The position numbers and the translations under genes were made by a program. Positions 37,163 through 45,454 of a stretch of 64,000 nucleotides of DNA are shown here, in pieces (position 1 is the first letter of the stretch; each line of letters opens with the position of its first letter). Origin of the DNA: Streptomyces oceani (GTDB lineage Bacteria; Actinomycetota; Actinomycetes; Streptomycetales; Streptomycetaceae); assembly GCF_001751245.1 (NCBI RefSeq), contig NZ_LJGU01000149.1, positions 22,673 through 86,672 of the forward strand, read 5' to 3'. The notes below the pieces were generated by a model. The model was not told the origin of the DNA, did no database searches, and worked only from the letters and a program-made list of their open reading frames with translations.

Positions 37163-37555
37163 GGCGAGCATGGCGTACCCCTCCTTCTGGTGCACGGCGG
37201 GCCGGGATACCCGAGCGATGTGCCGTTCGAGGCGTTCGAGCCACTGGCCCGGGAACGCGAGATCATCTGGAACGACCAGCTCGGGGTGGGACGCTCGGAC
37301 CCGATCGAGGACCCGTCGCTGCTGACGGTGAACCGCTTCCTCGACGAACTCGGCGCCGTGATCGAGGGGCTCGACCTGGAGAGCCCGCACGTCTACGGCC
37401 ATTCCTGGGGCGCGATGCTCGAAGAGGCGTCGCTCCGCCGTGCCTACGTCGAGATCGTCCAGAGCTACCTGGCACGAATCGAGGCACGCCCTCACCTCAC
37501 CACCACATCCACCGGCGCGGCGACCCCGGCAGTCAACGACAGCCGCCAGAGTTGA
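37163..37555 (+). pseudogene. Truncated alpha/beta hydrolase (proline iminopeptidase-like) joined to a second fragment
   Basis: In one frame: VPLLLVHGGPGYPS (oxyanion HGGPG of proline iminopeptidases), WNDQLGVGRSD and YGHSWGAML with the nucleophile Ser. The sequence then changes abruptly to SLRRAYVEIVQSYLARIEARPHL, which resembles the N-terminal part of amidases, and stops. The catalytic Asp and His region is missing, and a stop codon precedes the visible part in frame. Non-functional as a hydrolase. Confidence 0.65.
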
Positions 37556-37736
37556 CCGAGGCGACCTACCCTCGACGAACGGGCCTCTCGCGCCCGCCCC
37601 GGGGGGCGACCCGCGCGACGTATGTAACCGCCGCGTCCCAGTGCCGGACGCGGAGCAACGCGCCCCCACCCGCACCACGTCCTTCCGATCACCACAGCAG
37701 CGCTCCACGGGAGAAGCGCGGGACAGGAGGATGACG

Positions 37737-37940
37737 ATGGCGGACGGATGCCGGGACTGCGCTTCGTGTACGAAGTCGTGGCTGGGCCGAGTGGCGCAGA
37801 AGCTGGCCACCGGCGTGCTGTACCTCTGCACGATCGGCGTCGCGTTCCTGGTCAAGCGGGGCGTGATGCGGCACTGCCCACAGTGTCACCACCTGCTGTC
37901 CAAGCACGCGCGTCGCTCCGACGGCTCGTTCCGCGACTGA
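37737..37940 (+). CDS. Small Cys-rich membrane protein (67 aa)
   Basis: ATG 37737 (or 37731) follows AGGAGG. Two Cys pairs near the N-terminus (CRDCASC) and a zinc-ribbon-like CPQCHHLLSKHARRSDGSFRD at the C-terminus flank a hydrophobic helix (about 24-40). Conserved type of small actinobacterial protein; function unknown. The C-terminal CxxC may bind zinc. Confidence 0.65.
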   Translation: MADGCRDCASCTKSWLGRVAQKLATGVLYLCTIGVAFLVKRGVMRHCPQCHHLLSKHARRSDGSFRD

Positions 37941-38261
37941 CCCCGCGGAATCCGGCCGCCCGAGGGTCGTACGCCCCGGCGCCCGCGTCCAGCCCCGCGG
38001 GCGCGGGGCATGCGCGCCCGCGGCATGCGGGTGCGGGGTGGTGGAGGCTTCCCACGACGACGTGCTGGCCCCGGAGCACGTGGTGGCCCGGCGGGACCGG
38101 GCGGACGGCCGCCCGACCGGGCACAGAGCGGCCCGCGGGCCACACAACCGGGCCTTCCGGCGGCCGAATTGGCGTGCAACTCCCCCTCACCTGGCCGACC
38201 TGGCTGGCTAGACTCACGCGGGGACAGGGTTACGCGAGCCGACTGTGGAGGTCAGGTCGAG

Positions 38262-38423
38262 GTGGACATCAAGAAAGTCGTGCAGTACGTCGTCATCGTC
38301 TTCGTGCTCTACACCATCGTGACCTCGCCCGCGCGTGCGGCGGACCTCGTTCAGGTGGGCTTCGAGGGGATATCGGACGCGGCCCAGGGTGTCGGCGACT
38401 TCATGACGGAACTCATCACCTGA
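38262..38423 (+). CDS. Small conserved membrane protein (53 aa)
   Basis: GTG 38262, with GGAGG 9-10 bases upstream. One N-terminal hydrophobic helix (VVQYVVIVFVLYTIVTSPARA) followed by an amphipathic tail ending GDFMTELIT. Present, as I recall, upstream of sigF in other streptomycetes. Possible signal-peptide-like or tail-out anchoring. Function unknown. Confidence 0.65.
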   Translation: MDIKKVVQYVVIVFVLYTIVTSPARAADLVQVGFEGISDAAQGVGDFMTELIT

Positions 38424-38668
38424 CCCCGGCCGTTCCGCCGTAGGCGCGAGTACGCGTCGGCCGCTCCACGGCCCGCCGCCACCTGTCCCAGGTCGGCCCA
38501 CCCCGCCGCCCCGAGCACCTTCAGCACCGCTGACCTCCAGCACCGCCGACTTCCCGCGGCAACACGGAATAACCAGGTGCTTGCACCCTGTGCACATGTC
38601 TTGTGATGCTATGACCGCTTTTGACGGAAATTTTTCCAAGCGTCGCATCGCGAAGGGGTGGTGGCCGA

Positions 38669-39484
38669 GTGGAGGAGTCCCAGGTCACCCAGGCTTCCCC
38701 GGACGACCCACCACGAAGCCGGAGCGCGGCGGCGCGCGCCCTCACCCAGGTGCTGTTCGAGCAGCTGACCGGTCTGGAGCCGGGTACTTCGGAGCACACC
38801 AAGGTACGGGACGCGCTCATCGAGGTGAACCTGCCACTGGTGCGCTACGTCGCCGCGCGGTTCCGCAGCCGCAACGAACCGATGGAGGACGTCGTCCAGG
38901 TCGGCACCATCGGTCTGATCAACGCGATCGACCGCTTCGACGCCGAGCGGGGCGTGCAGTTCCCCACCTTCGCGATGCCCACCATCGTCGGGGAGATCCG
39001 ACGCTACTTCCGGGACAACGTACGCACCGTCCACGTCCCTCGTCGGCTCCACGAGATGTGGGTCCAGGTCAGCGCCGCCACCGAGGACCTGACCGTGCTG
39101 CACGGTCGCTCGCCCACCACCGCGGAGATCGCGGAACGGCTGAACGTCTCCGAGGAGGACGTGCTCGCCTGCATCGAGGCCGGCCGCTCCTATCGCGCGA
39201 CCTCGCTGGAGGCGGCTCAGGAGCGCGAGGACGGCCCGCCCGGGCTGCTCGACCGGCTCGGCTACGAGGACCCGGAGCTGGACGGTGTGGAGCACCGGGA
39301 CCTCGTACGCCACCTACTGGTGCAGCTACCGGAGCGGGAACAGCGCATCCTGCTGCTGCGCTACTACCGCAACCTCACCCAGTCCCAGATCAGCGTGGAG
39401 CTGGGCGTCTCCCAGATGCACGTGTCCCGGCTGCTGTCGCGGAGCTTCGCCAGACTGCGGGCCGCAAATCCGATCGAGGCGTAG
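38669..39484 (+). CDS. sigF: SigB/SigF-class RNA polymerase sigma factor (sigF position)
   Basis: 271 residues from GTG 38669 (AAGGGGTGG upstream). Region 2: VRYVAARFRSRNEPMEDVVQ and GTIGLINAIDRFDAERGVQF. Region 3: RTVHVPRRLHE. Region 4: LTQSQISVELGVSQMHVSRLLSRS. The class controls stress response and late sporulation. Tandem arrangement with a close paralogue and position downstream of tadA match the S. coelicolor sigF-sigN pair, so this copy is assigned sigF by order. In S. coelicolor SigF acts in the prespore. No anti-sigma gene is adjacent, so control is by transcription or by a distant RsbW-like partner. Two bases upstream context (38560-38640) is A/T-rich and may hold its promoter. Confidence 0.82.
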   Translation: MEESQVTQASPDDPPRSRSAAARALTQVLFEQLTGLEPGTSEHTKVRDALIEVNLPLVRYVAARFRSRNEPMEDVVQVGTIGLINAIDRFDAERGVQFPTFAMPTIVGEIRRYFRDNVRTVHVPRRLHEMWVQVSAATEDLTVLHGRSPTTAEIAERLNVSEEDVLACIEAGRSYRATSLEAAQEREDGPPGLLDRLGYEDPELDGVEHRDLVRHLLVQLPEREQRILLLRYYRNLTQSQISVELGVSQMHVSRLLSRSFARLRAANPIEA

Positions 39485-39673
39485 GTCGCACGGGGGACGC
39501 CGGCGGGCGGGACGCACCCGCGCCGGGGTGAGTTCCGACACAGCGTGGCCCGGTGAGGCCGGCGCCTGTGGGCTGCGTACGACGCGAAGGGGAGCCGAAT
39601 CGCGGACGCGCGAAAATAATGTCGACTTGGCGCTACGTCGCGTTGCTGACTTGTGACATTCTGCGAGAGCAGC

Positions 39674-39699
39674 GTTTGCCGTGGCGGCGCTTCCGGTAT
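39674..39699 (+). promoter_or_regulatory. SigB-type promoter candidate upstream of sigN
   Basis: GTTT (39674-39677) and GGTAT (39695-39699) with a 17-base gap fit the GNNTN(14-16)GGGTAY pattern recognised by SigB/SigF/SigN-type factors, one base off in the -10. It ends 66 bases before the sigN start and could serve autoregulation or cross-regulation by sigF. Confidence 0.45.
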
Positions 39700-39765
39700 G
39701 GAGGGGGAGGTGCCCCTTCCACCGAAGGCGCCGTTTCGAACCGTCCGCGACCTCCAGGGGGTGGC

Positions 39766-40641
39766 ATGTCCGTAGAACTGGGCAGCTCGAAGGTGCTCGC
39801 CGAGAACACGACCGCCGACGAACCGCGCTTCGCAGCCGAGGACGTACCCGTCCCGGAGGCGCCCACCGGCGCCGCAGACTTCGACACCCGCACCCTTTCC
39901 CGTTCCCTCTTCCTCCGACTCACCGTGCTGGACCAGGACAGCCCGGAGCGGACGTACGTCCGCGACACCCTGATCGAGCTGAACCTGCCGCTGGTGCGTT
40001 ACGCGGCGGCGCGGTTCCGCAGCCGCAACGAGCCGATGGAGGACATCGTCCAGGTCGGCACCATCGGCCTGATCAAGGCCATCGACCGCTTCGACTGCGA
40101 ACGGGGCGTGGAGTTCCCCACCTTCGCCATGCCGACCGTCGTCGGGGAGATCAAGCGGTTCTTCCGGGACACCGCCTGGTCGGTGCGGGTGCCACGCCGG
40201 CTCCAGGAGCTGCGACTGGCGCTCACCAAGGCGAGCGACGACCTGTCCCAGACGCTGGACCGCTCCCCGACCGTGCCCGAACTCGCCGCCTGCCTCGGCG
40301 TCTCTGAGGAGGACGTGGTGGACGGCCTGGCCGTCGGCAACGCCTACACCGCCTCCTCGCTCAACTCCCCGGCGCTGGAGGAGGACGGCACCGAGGGCTC
40401 CCTGGCGGACCGACTGGGCTACGAGGACGGCGCGCTGGAGGGCGTCGAGTATCGCGAGTCGCTGAAGCCGCTGCTGGCCAAACTCCCGCCCCGGGAGCGG
40501 CAGATCATCATGCTGCGGTTCTTCTCGAACATGACCCAGTCACAGATCGGCGAGGAGGTCGGCATCTCCCAGATGCACGTCTCGCGGCTGCTCACCCGGA
40601 CGCTGGCACAACTGCGCGACGGGTTGACCAAGGAGGACTGA
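39766..40641 (+). CDS. sigN: SigB/SigF-class RNA polymerase sigma factor (sigN position)
   Basis: 291 residues from ATG 39766 (AGGGGGTGG upstream). Very close paralogue of the preceding sigma factor: AARFRSRNEPMED, GTIGLIKAIDRFDCERGVEF, RVPRRLQELRLAL, NMTQSQIGEEVGISQMHVSR. It has a longer, variable N-terminus (about 45 residues). Assigned sigN by gene order relative to S. coelicolor; the two symbols could be exchanged. Likely controls aerial hypha/sporulation-associated genes. A hairpin terminator follows immediately. Confidence 0.82.
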   Translation: MSVELGSSKVLAENTTADEPRFAAEDVPVPEAPTGAADFDTRTLSRSLFLRLTVLDQDSPERTYVRDTLIELNLPLVRYAAARFRSRNEPMEDIVQVGTIGLIKAIDRFDCERGVEFPTFAMPTVVGEIKRFFRDTAWSVRVPRRLQELRLALTKASDDLSQTLDRSPTVPELAACLGVSEEDVVDGLAVGNAYTASSLNSPALEEDGTEGSLADRLGYEDGALEGVEYRESLKPLLAKLPPRERQIIMLRFFSNMTQSQIGEEVGISQMHVSRLLTRTLAQLRDGLTKED

Positions 40642-40645
40642 GGTG

Positions 40646-40676
40646 GGGGCGCGCTGGGCCAACGCCGGCGCGCCCC
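40646..40676. terminator. Hairpin between sigN and the convergent small gene
   Basis: Perfect 9-bp stem GGGGCGCGC / GCGCGCCCC with a 13-base loop, 4 bases after the sigN stop. Confidence 0.7.
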
Positions 40677-40773
40677 GAGCTGACAGCGCTTCGAGCGGAC
40701 GGCCCGGCCAGACGCCCCGAGCTGACGTGCAGAAGCGCCCGGGCAGATCAGCCTGGCCCCCGACGAAGCGCGA

Positions 40774-40992
40774 TCAAGCGAACGCGAGCCAGGCCACCCC
40801 GGCGAACACCGCGATCACGGCGACCGCACCGATGACCAGCCCGATACGCGCTCCGGAGCCGGCGCCCCGGTCGCTCGACGGGCCCCGTCCGCCTTCCCCC
40901 TCGTCTACGAAGGCACGGAACATCTGCGTGCTGCCCGCGGGGTCGCCCTGCGTTCCCTGCGGCTCCTGCGGTACGTGCGGGTTGTGAACCAT
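40774..40992 (-). CDS. Small tail-anchored membrane protein (72 aa)
   Basis: Starts ATG 40992 (MVHNPHVPQEPQGTQGDPAG), polar first 50 residues with TQMFRAFVDEGEGG, then one C-terminal hydrophobic helix IGLVIGAVAVIAVFAGVAWL ending two residues later. The layout is that of a tail-anchored protein facing the cytosol. Similar small proteins exist in streptomycetes; function unknown. Weak ribosome binding site. Confidence 0.6.
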   Translation of the reverse strand: MVHNPHVPQEPQGTQGDPAGSTQMFRAFVDEGEGGRGPSSDRGAGSGARIGLVIGAVAVIAVFAGVAWLAFA

Positions 40993-41151
40993 GAGGCTGG
41001 ACCCTAGCGAACCCACCGGTGGCGAGACAGCCTTGGCCAGAGCCGGCGGCCTCGGTTTCGCGGCCGAGCACGGCTTGGTCAGGAGTACGCAGACTCTTTA
41101 GCCAGACTTTGCCTCGCATGCCCGAATTGAATTTGCGTGCAGCAAGTAACC

Positions 41152-41179
41152 GTTCGTATGGTTGCCTCAAGCAACGAAC
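41152..41179. promoter_or_regulatory. Overlapping palindromes before the MarR gene
   Basis: Outer arms GTTCGT (41152-41157) / ACGAAC (41174-41179) and an offset palindrome GTTGC-CTCAA-GCAAC (41161-41175), ending 15 bases before the MarR start. Probable MarR autoregulatory operator. Confidence 0.5.
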
Positions 41180-41194
41180 AAGTGGGAGGCAGTG

Positions 41195-41647
41195 GTGTCA
41201 GCGGAACGGGCAGAGCACCGGGAGCTCGCCCGGCAGCTCCGCTCGGTCGTAGCGGTCAACCGGGAGCTCGGCCGGCATCTGCCGAACGAGTGCCCGCCCG
41301 CCTCGGCCGGAGTGCTCGCACTGCTGCGCAAGTACGGCGAGTTGCGCATGAGCGAGCTGACCGAACTGCTCGGCATCGACATGAGCGTCACCAGTCGCCA
41401 TGTCGCACACGTCGCCGAACGGGGCTGGATCGAGCGCCACCCGGACCCCCGTGACGGTCGGTCCCGGCTGCTCCGGCTCACCGAGAGCGGCGACCAGCAG
41501 CTCGACGAACTGTCCGAGCGGACCGTCGACGTGCTCGAGCATCAACTCGCCGACTGGTCGGAAGCCGATGTTGCTCAACTCAGTTCACTATTGGACCGGT
41601 TGCGTGAGAGTTTCTGCCCAACACACATCCCCACACCGCGACACTGA
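41195..41647 (+). CDS. MarR-family transcriptional regulator
   Basis: 150 residues from GTG 41195 (GGGAGG 5 bases upstream; GTG 41192 is an alternative). Winged helix MSELTELLGIDMSVTSRHVA with wing ERHPDPRDGRSRLLRLTESG is typical MarR. It precedes the MFS exporter by 18 bp in the same direction, so it most likely represses its own operon and is released by the exported compound. Operator candidates lie directly upstream. Confidence 0.9.
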   Translation: MSAERAEHRELARQLRSVVAVNRELGRHLPNECPPASAGVLALLRKYGELRMSELTELLGIDMSVTSRHVAHVAERGWIERHPDPRDGRSRLLRLTESGDQQLDELSERTVDVLEHQLADWSEADVAQLSSLLDRLRESFCPTHIPTPRH

Positions 41648-41665
41648 AGCTCAGAGAAGGAAGTA

Positions 41666-44374
41666 ATGGCCACCCCCGCACCCACCACCGGTGTGCCCGA
41701 GGACGAGCCTGGGCGCGGCGGCAAGCACGCGGCGTCAGCCCACTCCTCCGCACCGGCGATGACGCGCCGGCAGATCATGGAGGCCCTGTCCGGGCTGCTG
41801 CTCGGCATGTTCGTCGCCATCCTGTCCTCGACGATCGTCTCCGCAGCGCTGCCCAAGATCATCAATGATCTGGGCGGCGGCCAGAGCGCGTACACCTGGG
41901 TCGTGACGGCCTCGCTGCTGACGATGACCGCTTCCACCCCGCTCTGGGGCAAGCTGGCGGACCTGACCAGCAAGAAGCTGCTCGTACAGCTCTCCCTGGT
42001 GATCTTCGTGCTCGCCTCCGCCGGTGCCGGACTGGCGCAGAGCTCGGGCATGCTGATCGGATTCCGCGCGATCCAGGGCCTGGGGATGGGCGGCCTGACA
42101 GCCCTCGCCCAGATCATCCTCGCCGCGATGATCGCGCCACGCGAGCGCGGACGCTACAACGGCCTGCTCGGCGCGGTGTTCGCCGTGGCCACCGTGGGCG
42201 GCCCGCTGCTCGGCGGAGTGATCACCGACGCCGAGGCGCTCGGTTGGCGCTGGTGCTTCTACGTGGCCGTGCCGTTCGCCGTCGTCGCGCTCATCGTCCT
42301 GCAGAAGACGCTGCACCTGCCGGTGGTGAAGCGTGCCGGTGTCAAGATCGACTGGCTGGGCGCCCTCGTCTTCACCGCCTCCGTATCCGTGCTGCTCATA
42401 TGGGTGTCGCTGGCCGGAAAGAACTACGACTGGTTGTCCGTGCAGACCTACGTCATGGTCCCGGCGGCGCTCGTGCTCGGCCTGCTCTTCGTCCTCGTCG
42501 AGAGCAGGGCGAAGGAACCCATCGTCCCGCTGCGGCTGTTCCGCAACCGCACCATCACGCTGGCCTCGCTGGCCTCGCTGTTCGTCGGTGTGGCGATGTT
42601 CGGCGCGACCGTCTTCCTGATCCAGTACTTCCAGCTGGCCCGCGGCAAGAGCCCGACCGTCTCCGGGCTGATGACCATCCCGATGATCGGCGGGCTGTTC
42701 CTCTCCTCGACCGTCTCCGGCTGGATCATCACCCGAACCGGCCGCTGGAAGTCCTGGCTCAGCGCGGGCGGCGTGCTACTCACCGCCGGTCTCGGGCTGC
42801 TGGGCACCATGGCCTACGACACTCCGTACTGGCGGGTCGCGGTCTTCATGGCGCTGCTCGGCCTCGGCATCGGCATGATGATGCAGAACCTCGTACTGTG
42901 CACACAGAACCAGGTCGACATGCGGGACCTCGGCACTGCCAGCTCGGTGGTGGCATTCTTCCGCTCGCTGGGCGGCGCGATCGGCGTCTCCGCGCTCGGC
43001 GCGATCCTCGCCGAGCGCATCACGCACTACACCCGGGAGGGTTTCGCCGAGCTGGGCAGGCAGCCGCAGCAGGGTTCGGGCGGCACCAGCGGCATCCCGG
43101 ACCTGAGCAAGCTGCCGGGACCGGTGCGTGGGGTCATCGAGTCGGCGTACGGCGACGGCATCGCCGACATCTACCTCTACGCCACCCCGCTGGCGCTGGT
43201 CGGGCTGCTCCTGGTGCTGTTCATCAAGGAGGTCCCGCTGAAGACCAGGTCCGCGATGGAGGACGATCCGACGAAGCCGAGCATGGTCGAGGCGGAGTAC
43301 GGCTCTCCGGGAGGGTGGCCGGACGCATCCGCCGGTCCAGCGGAACAGCCGAACCGGGAGACGTCGCGGCTGGACGTGGGGCAGGCCACGGAAGCGCCCG
43401 CCGACGCCACCAGTCAGCTGGCCACCGTGGGCGCCGCGCCGAACGGCGCCGGCCCGAACGGCGCCACGCCGCGGGAAGCCCCCAGCTGGGCCCCCCTGCC
43501 GGACGCCGCCGGCGCGCCCGCGGCCCAGAAGGCACAGACCGCGCGGGCCGAGCAGAGCCCGGCGGCCACCGCGGTCAGCGCCGCCGCGGCCTCCATAGAC
43601 CCCTCCGCGGGCACCGGTCTGCACGGCACCGTACGGGACCCGGGTGGCGCGGCCCTCGACCACGCCACCGTCACCCTGATCTCCCTGGACGGCCGGCAGC
43701 TGGGCCGGTGCCTGGCGCACGCCGACGGCAGTTACGTCCTGGACGCCCCCGGCCCCGGCTCGTACGTGCTGATCGCCGCCGCGGACGGACACCAGCCGCA
43801 AGCCTCGACCGCCGCCGTAGGGGATGGTTACGTGCACCACGACATACTCCTCACGGGCAGCAGCGGGATCGTCGGCACGGTGCTCGGCGCGGTGGACGCC
43901 AAGCCGGTGGCGGAAGCCATGGTCGTCGTGACGGACATCCGGGGCGAGGTTCTGGCCACCAAGAAGACCGGTGAGGACGGCGAGTTCGGGTTCAGCGACC
44001 TGGTCGCCGGCACCTACACCTTCGCGGTGAACGCGCCCGGCTACCGCCCGCACGCCCGACCCATCGAGATCGGCGAGCACGGCACCACCCAGCTCGAGGT
44101 GGCGCTGCAGCCCGGCGCGCGGGTCAGTGGCACCATCCGCGGCGGAGCCGACCAACACCCGCTGCCCGACGCCCGGGTGACCCTGATCGACGCCGCGGGG
44201 AACGTCACCGCGACCGCCACCACCGACGAGGACGGCTGCTACGCGTTCACCGACCTGGCGGCCGGCCAGTACAGCGTGATCGCCAGCGGCTACCCGCCGG
44301 TGGCGAGCGCGTTGACCGTGCAGGGTCACGGGGTCGACGGTTACGACGTCGAGCTGAGCCATCCGGAGGAGTGA
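41666..44374 (+). CDS. DHA2-family MFS exporter fused to three beta-sandwich (CarboxypepD_reg/CnaB-like) modules
   Basis: 902 residues. The first 520 are a 14-helix DHA2 drug:proton antiporter (ILSSTIVSAALPKIINDLGG, RAIQGLGMGG, GGPLLGGVITD). Then come a 130-residue Pro/Ala-rich cytosolic linker and three repeats of about 85 residues beginning GLHGTVRDPGG (about 650), GIVGTVLGA (732) and VSGTIRGG (817). Each shows the pattern DGxYxFxDLxxGxYxxxAxxxGY of carboxypeptidase-regulatory-like domains. Such domains are usually extracellular; here the even helix number puts them in the cytosol. The following YceI protein carries a fourth module of the same type, hinting at interaction. AAGGAAG precedes ATG 41666. 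Confidence 0.88.
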   Translation: MATPAPTTGVPEDEPGRGGKHAASAHSSAPAMTRRQIMEALSGLLLGMFVAILSSTIVSAALPKIINDLGGGQSAYTWVVTASLLTMTASTPLWGKLADLTSKKLLVQLSLVIFVLASAGAGLAQSSGMLIGFRAIQGLGMGGLTALAQIILAAMIAPRERGRYNGLLGAVFAVATVGGPLLGGVITDAEALGWRWCFYVAVPFAVVALIVLQKTLHLPVVKRAGVKIDWLGALVFTASVSVLLIWVSLAGKNYDWLSVQTYVMVPAALVLGLLFVLVESRAKEPIVPLRLFRNRTITLASLASLFVGVAMFGATVFLIQYFQLARGKSPTVSGLMTIPMIGGLFLSSTVSGWIITRTGRWKSWLSAGGVLLTAGLGLLGTMAYDTPYWRVAVFMALLGLGIGMMMQNLVLCTQNQVDMRDLGTASSVVAFFRSLGGAIGVSALGAILAERITHYTREGFAELGRQPQQGSGGTSGIPDLSKLPGPVRGVIESAYGDGIADIYLYATPLALVGLLLVLFIKEVPLKTRSAMEDDPTKPSMVEAEYGSPGGWPDASAGPAEQPNRETSRLDVGQATEAPADATSQLATVGAAPNGAGPNGATPREAPSWAPLPDAAGAPAAQKAQTARAEQSPAATAVSAAAASIDPSAGTGLHGTVRDPGGAALDHATVTLISLDGRQLGRCLAHADGSYVLDAPGPGSYVLIAAADGHQPQASTAAVGDGYVHHDILLTGSSGIVGTVLGAVDAKPVAEAMVVVTDIRGEVLATKKTGEDGEFGFSDLVAGTYTFAVNAPGYRPHARPIEIGEHGTTQLEVALQPGARVSGTIRGGADQHPLPDARVTLIDAAGNVTATATTDEDGCYAFTDLAAGQYSVIASGYPPVASALTVQGHGVDGYDVELSHPEE

Positions 44375-44596
44375 CCGGTCGGAGACCGGGCAGGGGTCGG
44401 TGCGCACCCGAGCATGGCGACCCCTGCCCGCCCGGCGGCCATCCGGCTCTACGGGCATCGGGACCTGACTCGGGCCCGGGAACGCCCGACATGGCCTCTT
44501 GGACACTCGGCAACACCGGAGAACACCCGGCAGATCCAGCACCACGGACGACTGAAAAGCTTGACGCGTCGGCACCAGACAGACGAAGGAGACTCG

Positions 44597-45418
44597 ATGG
44601 CAGGCGTACGTGCGCACATCCGGACGCGGGACGGATGGCCACTGCAACACGCGGTGCTGACCGTAACCGACATGACGGGCCTGCAAGTACTGCGCGCACA
44701 GGCGGACGAGAACGGCGTCGTACGGACCAAGGACCGGCTGCCGCAGGGCGCGTGCACGGTCATCGTCACGGCCGTGGGTTACGAACCGTCCGCCTCCACC
44801 GCGCTGGTCACCGCTTCCGGGCGGGCGGACCTCGGCACCCTGACGTTGAACCAGCAGGGCGGCAGCGAACTGCCCGAGCCCGGTCCGTGGACCATCGACC
44901 CCGCCCATTCCCGGGTGGCGGCGACGGCACAGCACCTGGGCATCTCCAGTGTGCACGGCCGCTTCACGGACCTCAGTGGCCGGATCGAGGTCGGTCAACG
45001 GCCCGAGAAGTCCAGCGTGGAGGCGGTGATCATCGCGTCCAGCATCGACACCGGGAACTCCATGCGGGACGATCACATCCGGTCGCCGGACTTCCTGAAC
45101 GTCGAGAAGTACCCGGAGATCACCTACCACGCCACCCAGGTCTCCCCCGCCGGACCGGACCGCTGGACCGTACACGGACAGTTGTCGATGCACGGGGTGG
45201 TGCGGGACATCGACCTCGACCTGTCCTGCCTGGGCACCGGCCCCGACCCGTGGGGCGGGATACGCACGGCCTTCCGCGCGACCACCGAACTGCGGCGGCA
45301 TGACTTCTCGATGAACTACAACCAGGTGGTCGCCGCCGGGATCGCGGCGATCGGCACCACCCTCAAGGTGGAGCTGGACATCCAGGCGGTACAGGGCGAG
45401 TCGCTGCCCAGCGTATGA
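44597..45418 (+). CDS. YceI-family lipocalin-like protein with N-terminal beta-sandwich module
   Basis: 273 residues from ATG 44597 (AAGGAG 7 bases upstream). Residues 1-85 form one carboxypeptidase-regulatory-like module (AHIRTRDGWPLQHAVLTVTD, GACTVIVTAVGYEPSAS). Residues 95-273 are a YceI domain (PGPWTIDPAHSRVAATAQHL, VHGRFTDLSGRI, IRSPDFLNVEKYPEITY, DFSMNYNQV). YceI proteins bind polyisoprenoids or amphiphilic compounds. No signal peptide, so it is cytosolic here, which agrees with the predicted side of the MFS modules. The gap of 222 bp from the exporter holds no gene. Confidence 0.9.
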   Translation: MAGVRAHIRTRDGWPLQHAVLTVTDMTGLQVLRAQADENGVVRTKDRLPQGACTVIVTAVGYEPSASTALVTASGRADLGTLTLNQQGGSELPEPGPWTIDPAHSRVAATAQHLGISSVHGRFTDLSGRIEVGQRPEKSSVEAVIIASSIDTGNSMRDDHIRSPDFLNVEKYPEITYHATQVSPAGPDRWTVHGQLSMHGVVRDIDLDLSCLGTGPDPWGGIRTAFRATTELRRHDFSMNYNQVVAAGIAAIGTTLKVELDIQAVQGESLPSV

Positions 45419-45454
45419 CCCGCGCCCGCGACGTACGGAGGGCTCCGGCCGACC

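Noticed and set aside
34451..37740. Integrative element attached to tRNA-Ser(CGA)
   Set aside because: No integrase gene and no repeated tRNA 3' end could be found downstream; only the position suggests insertion.
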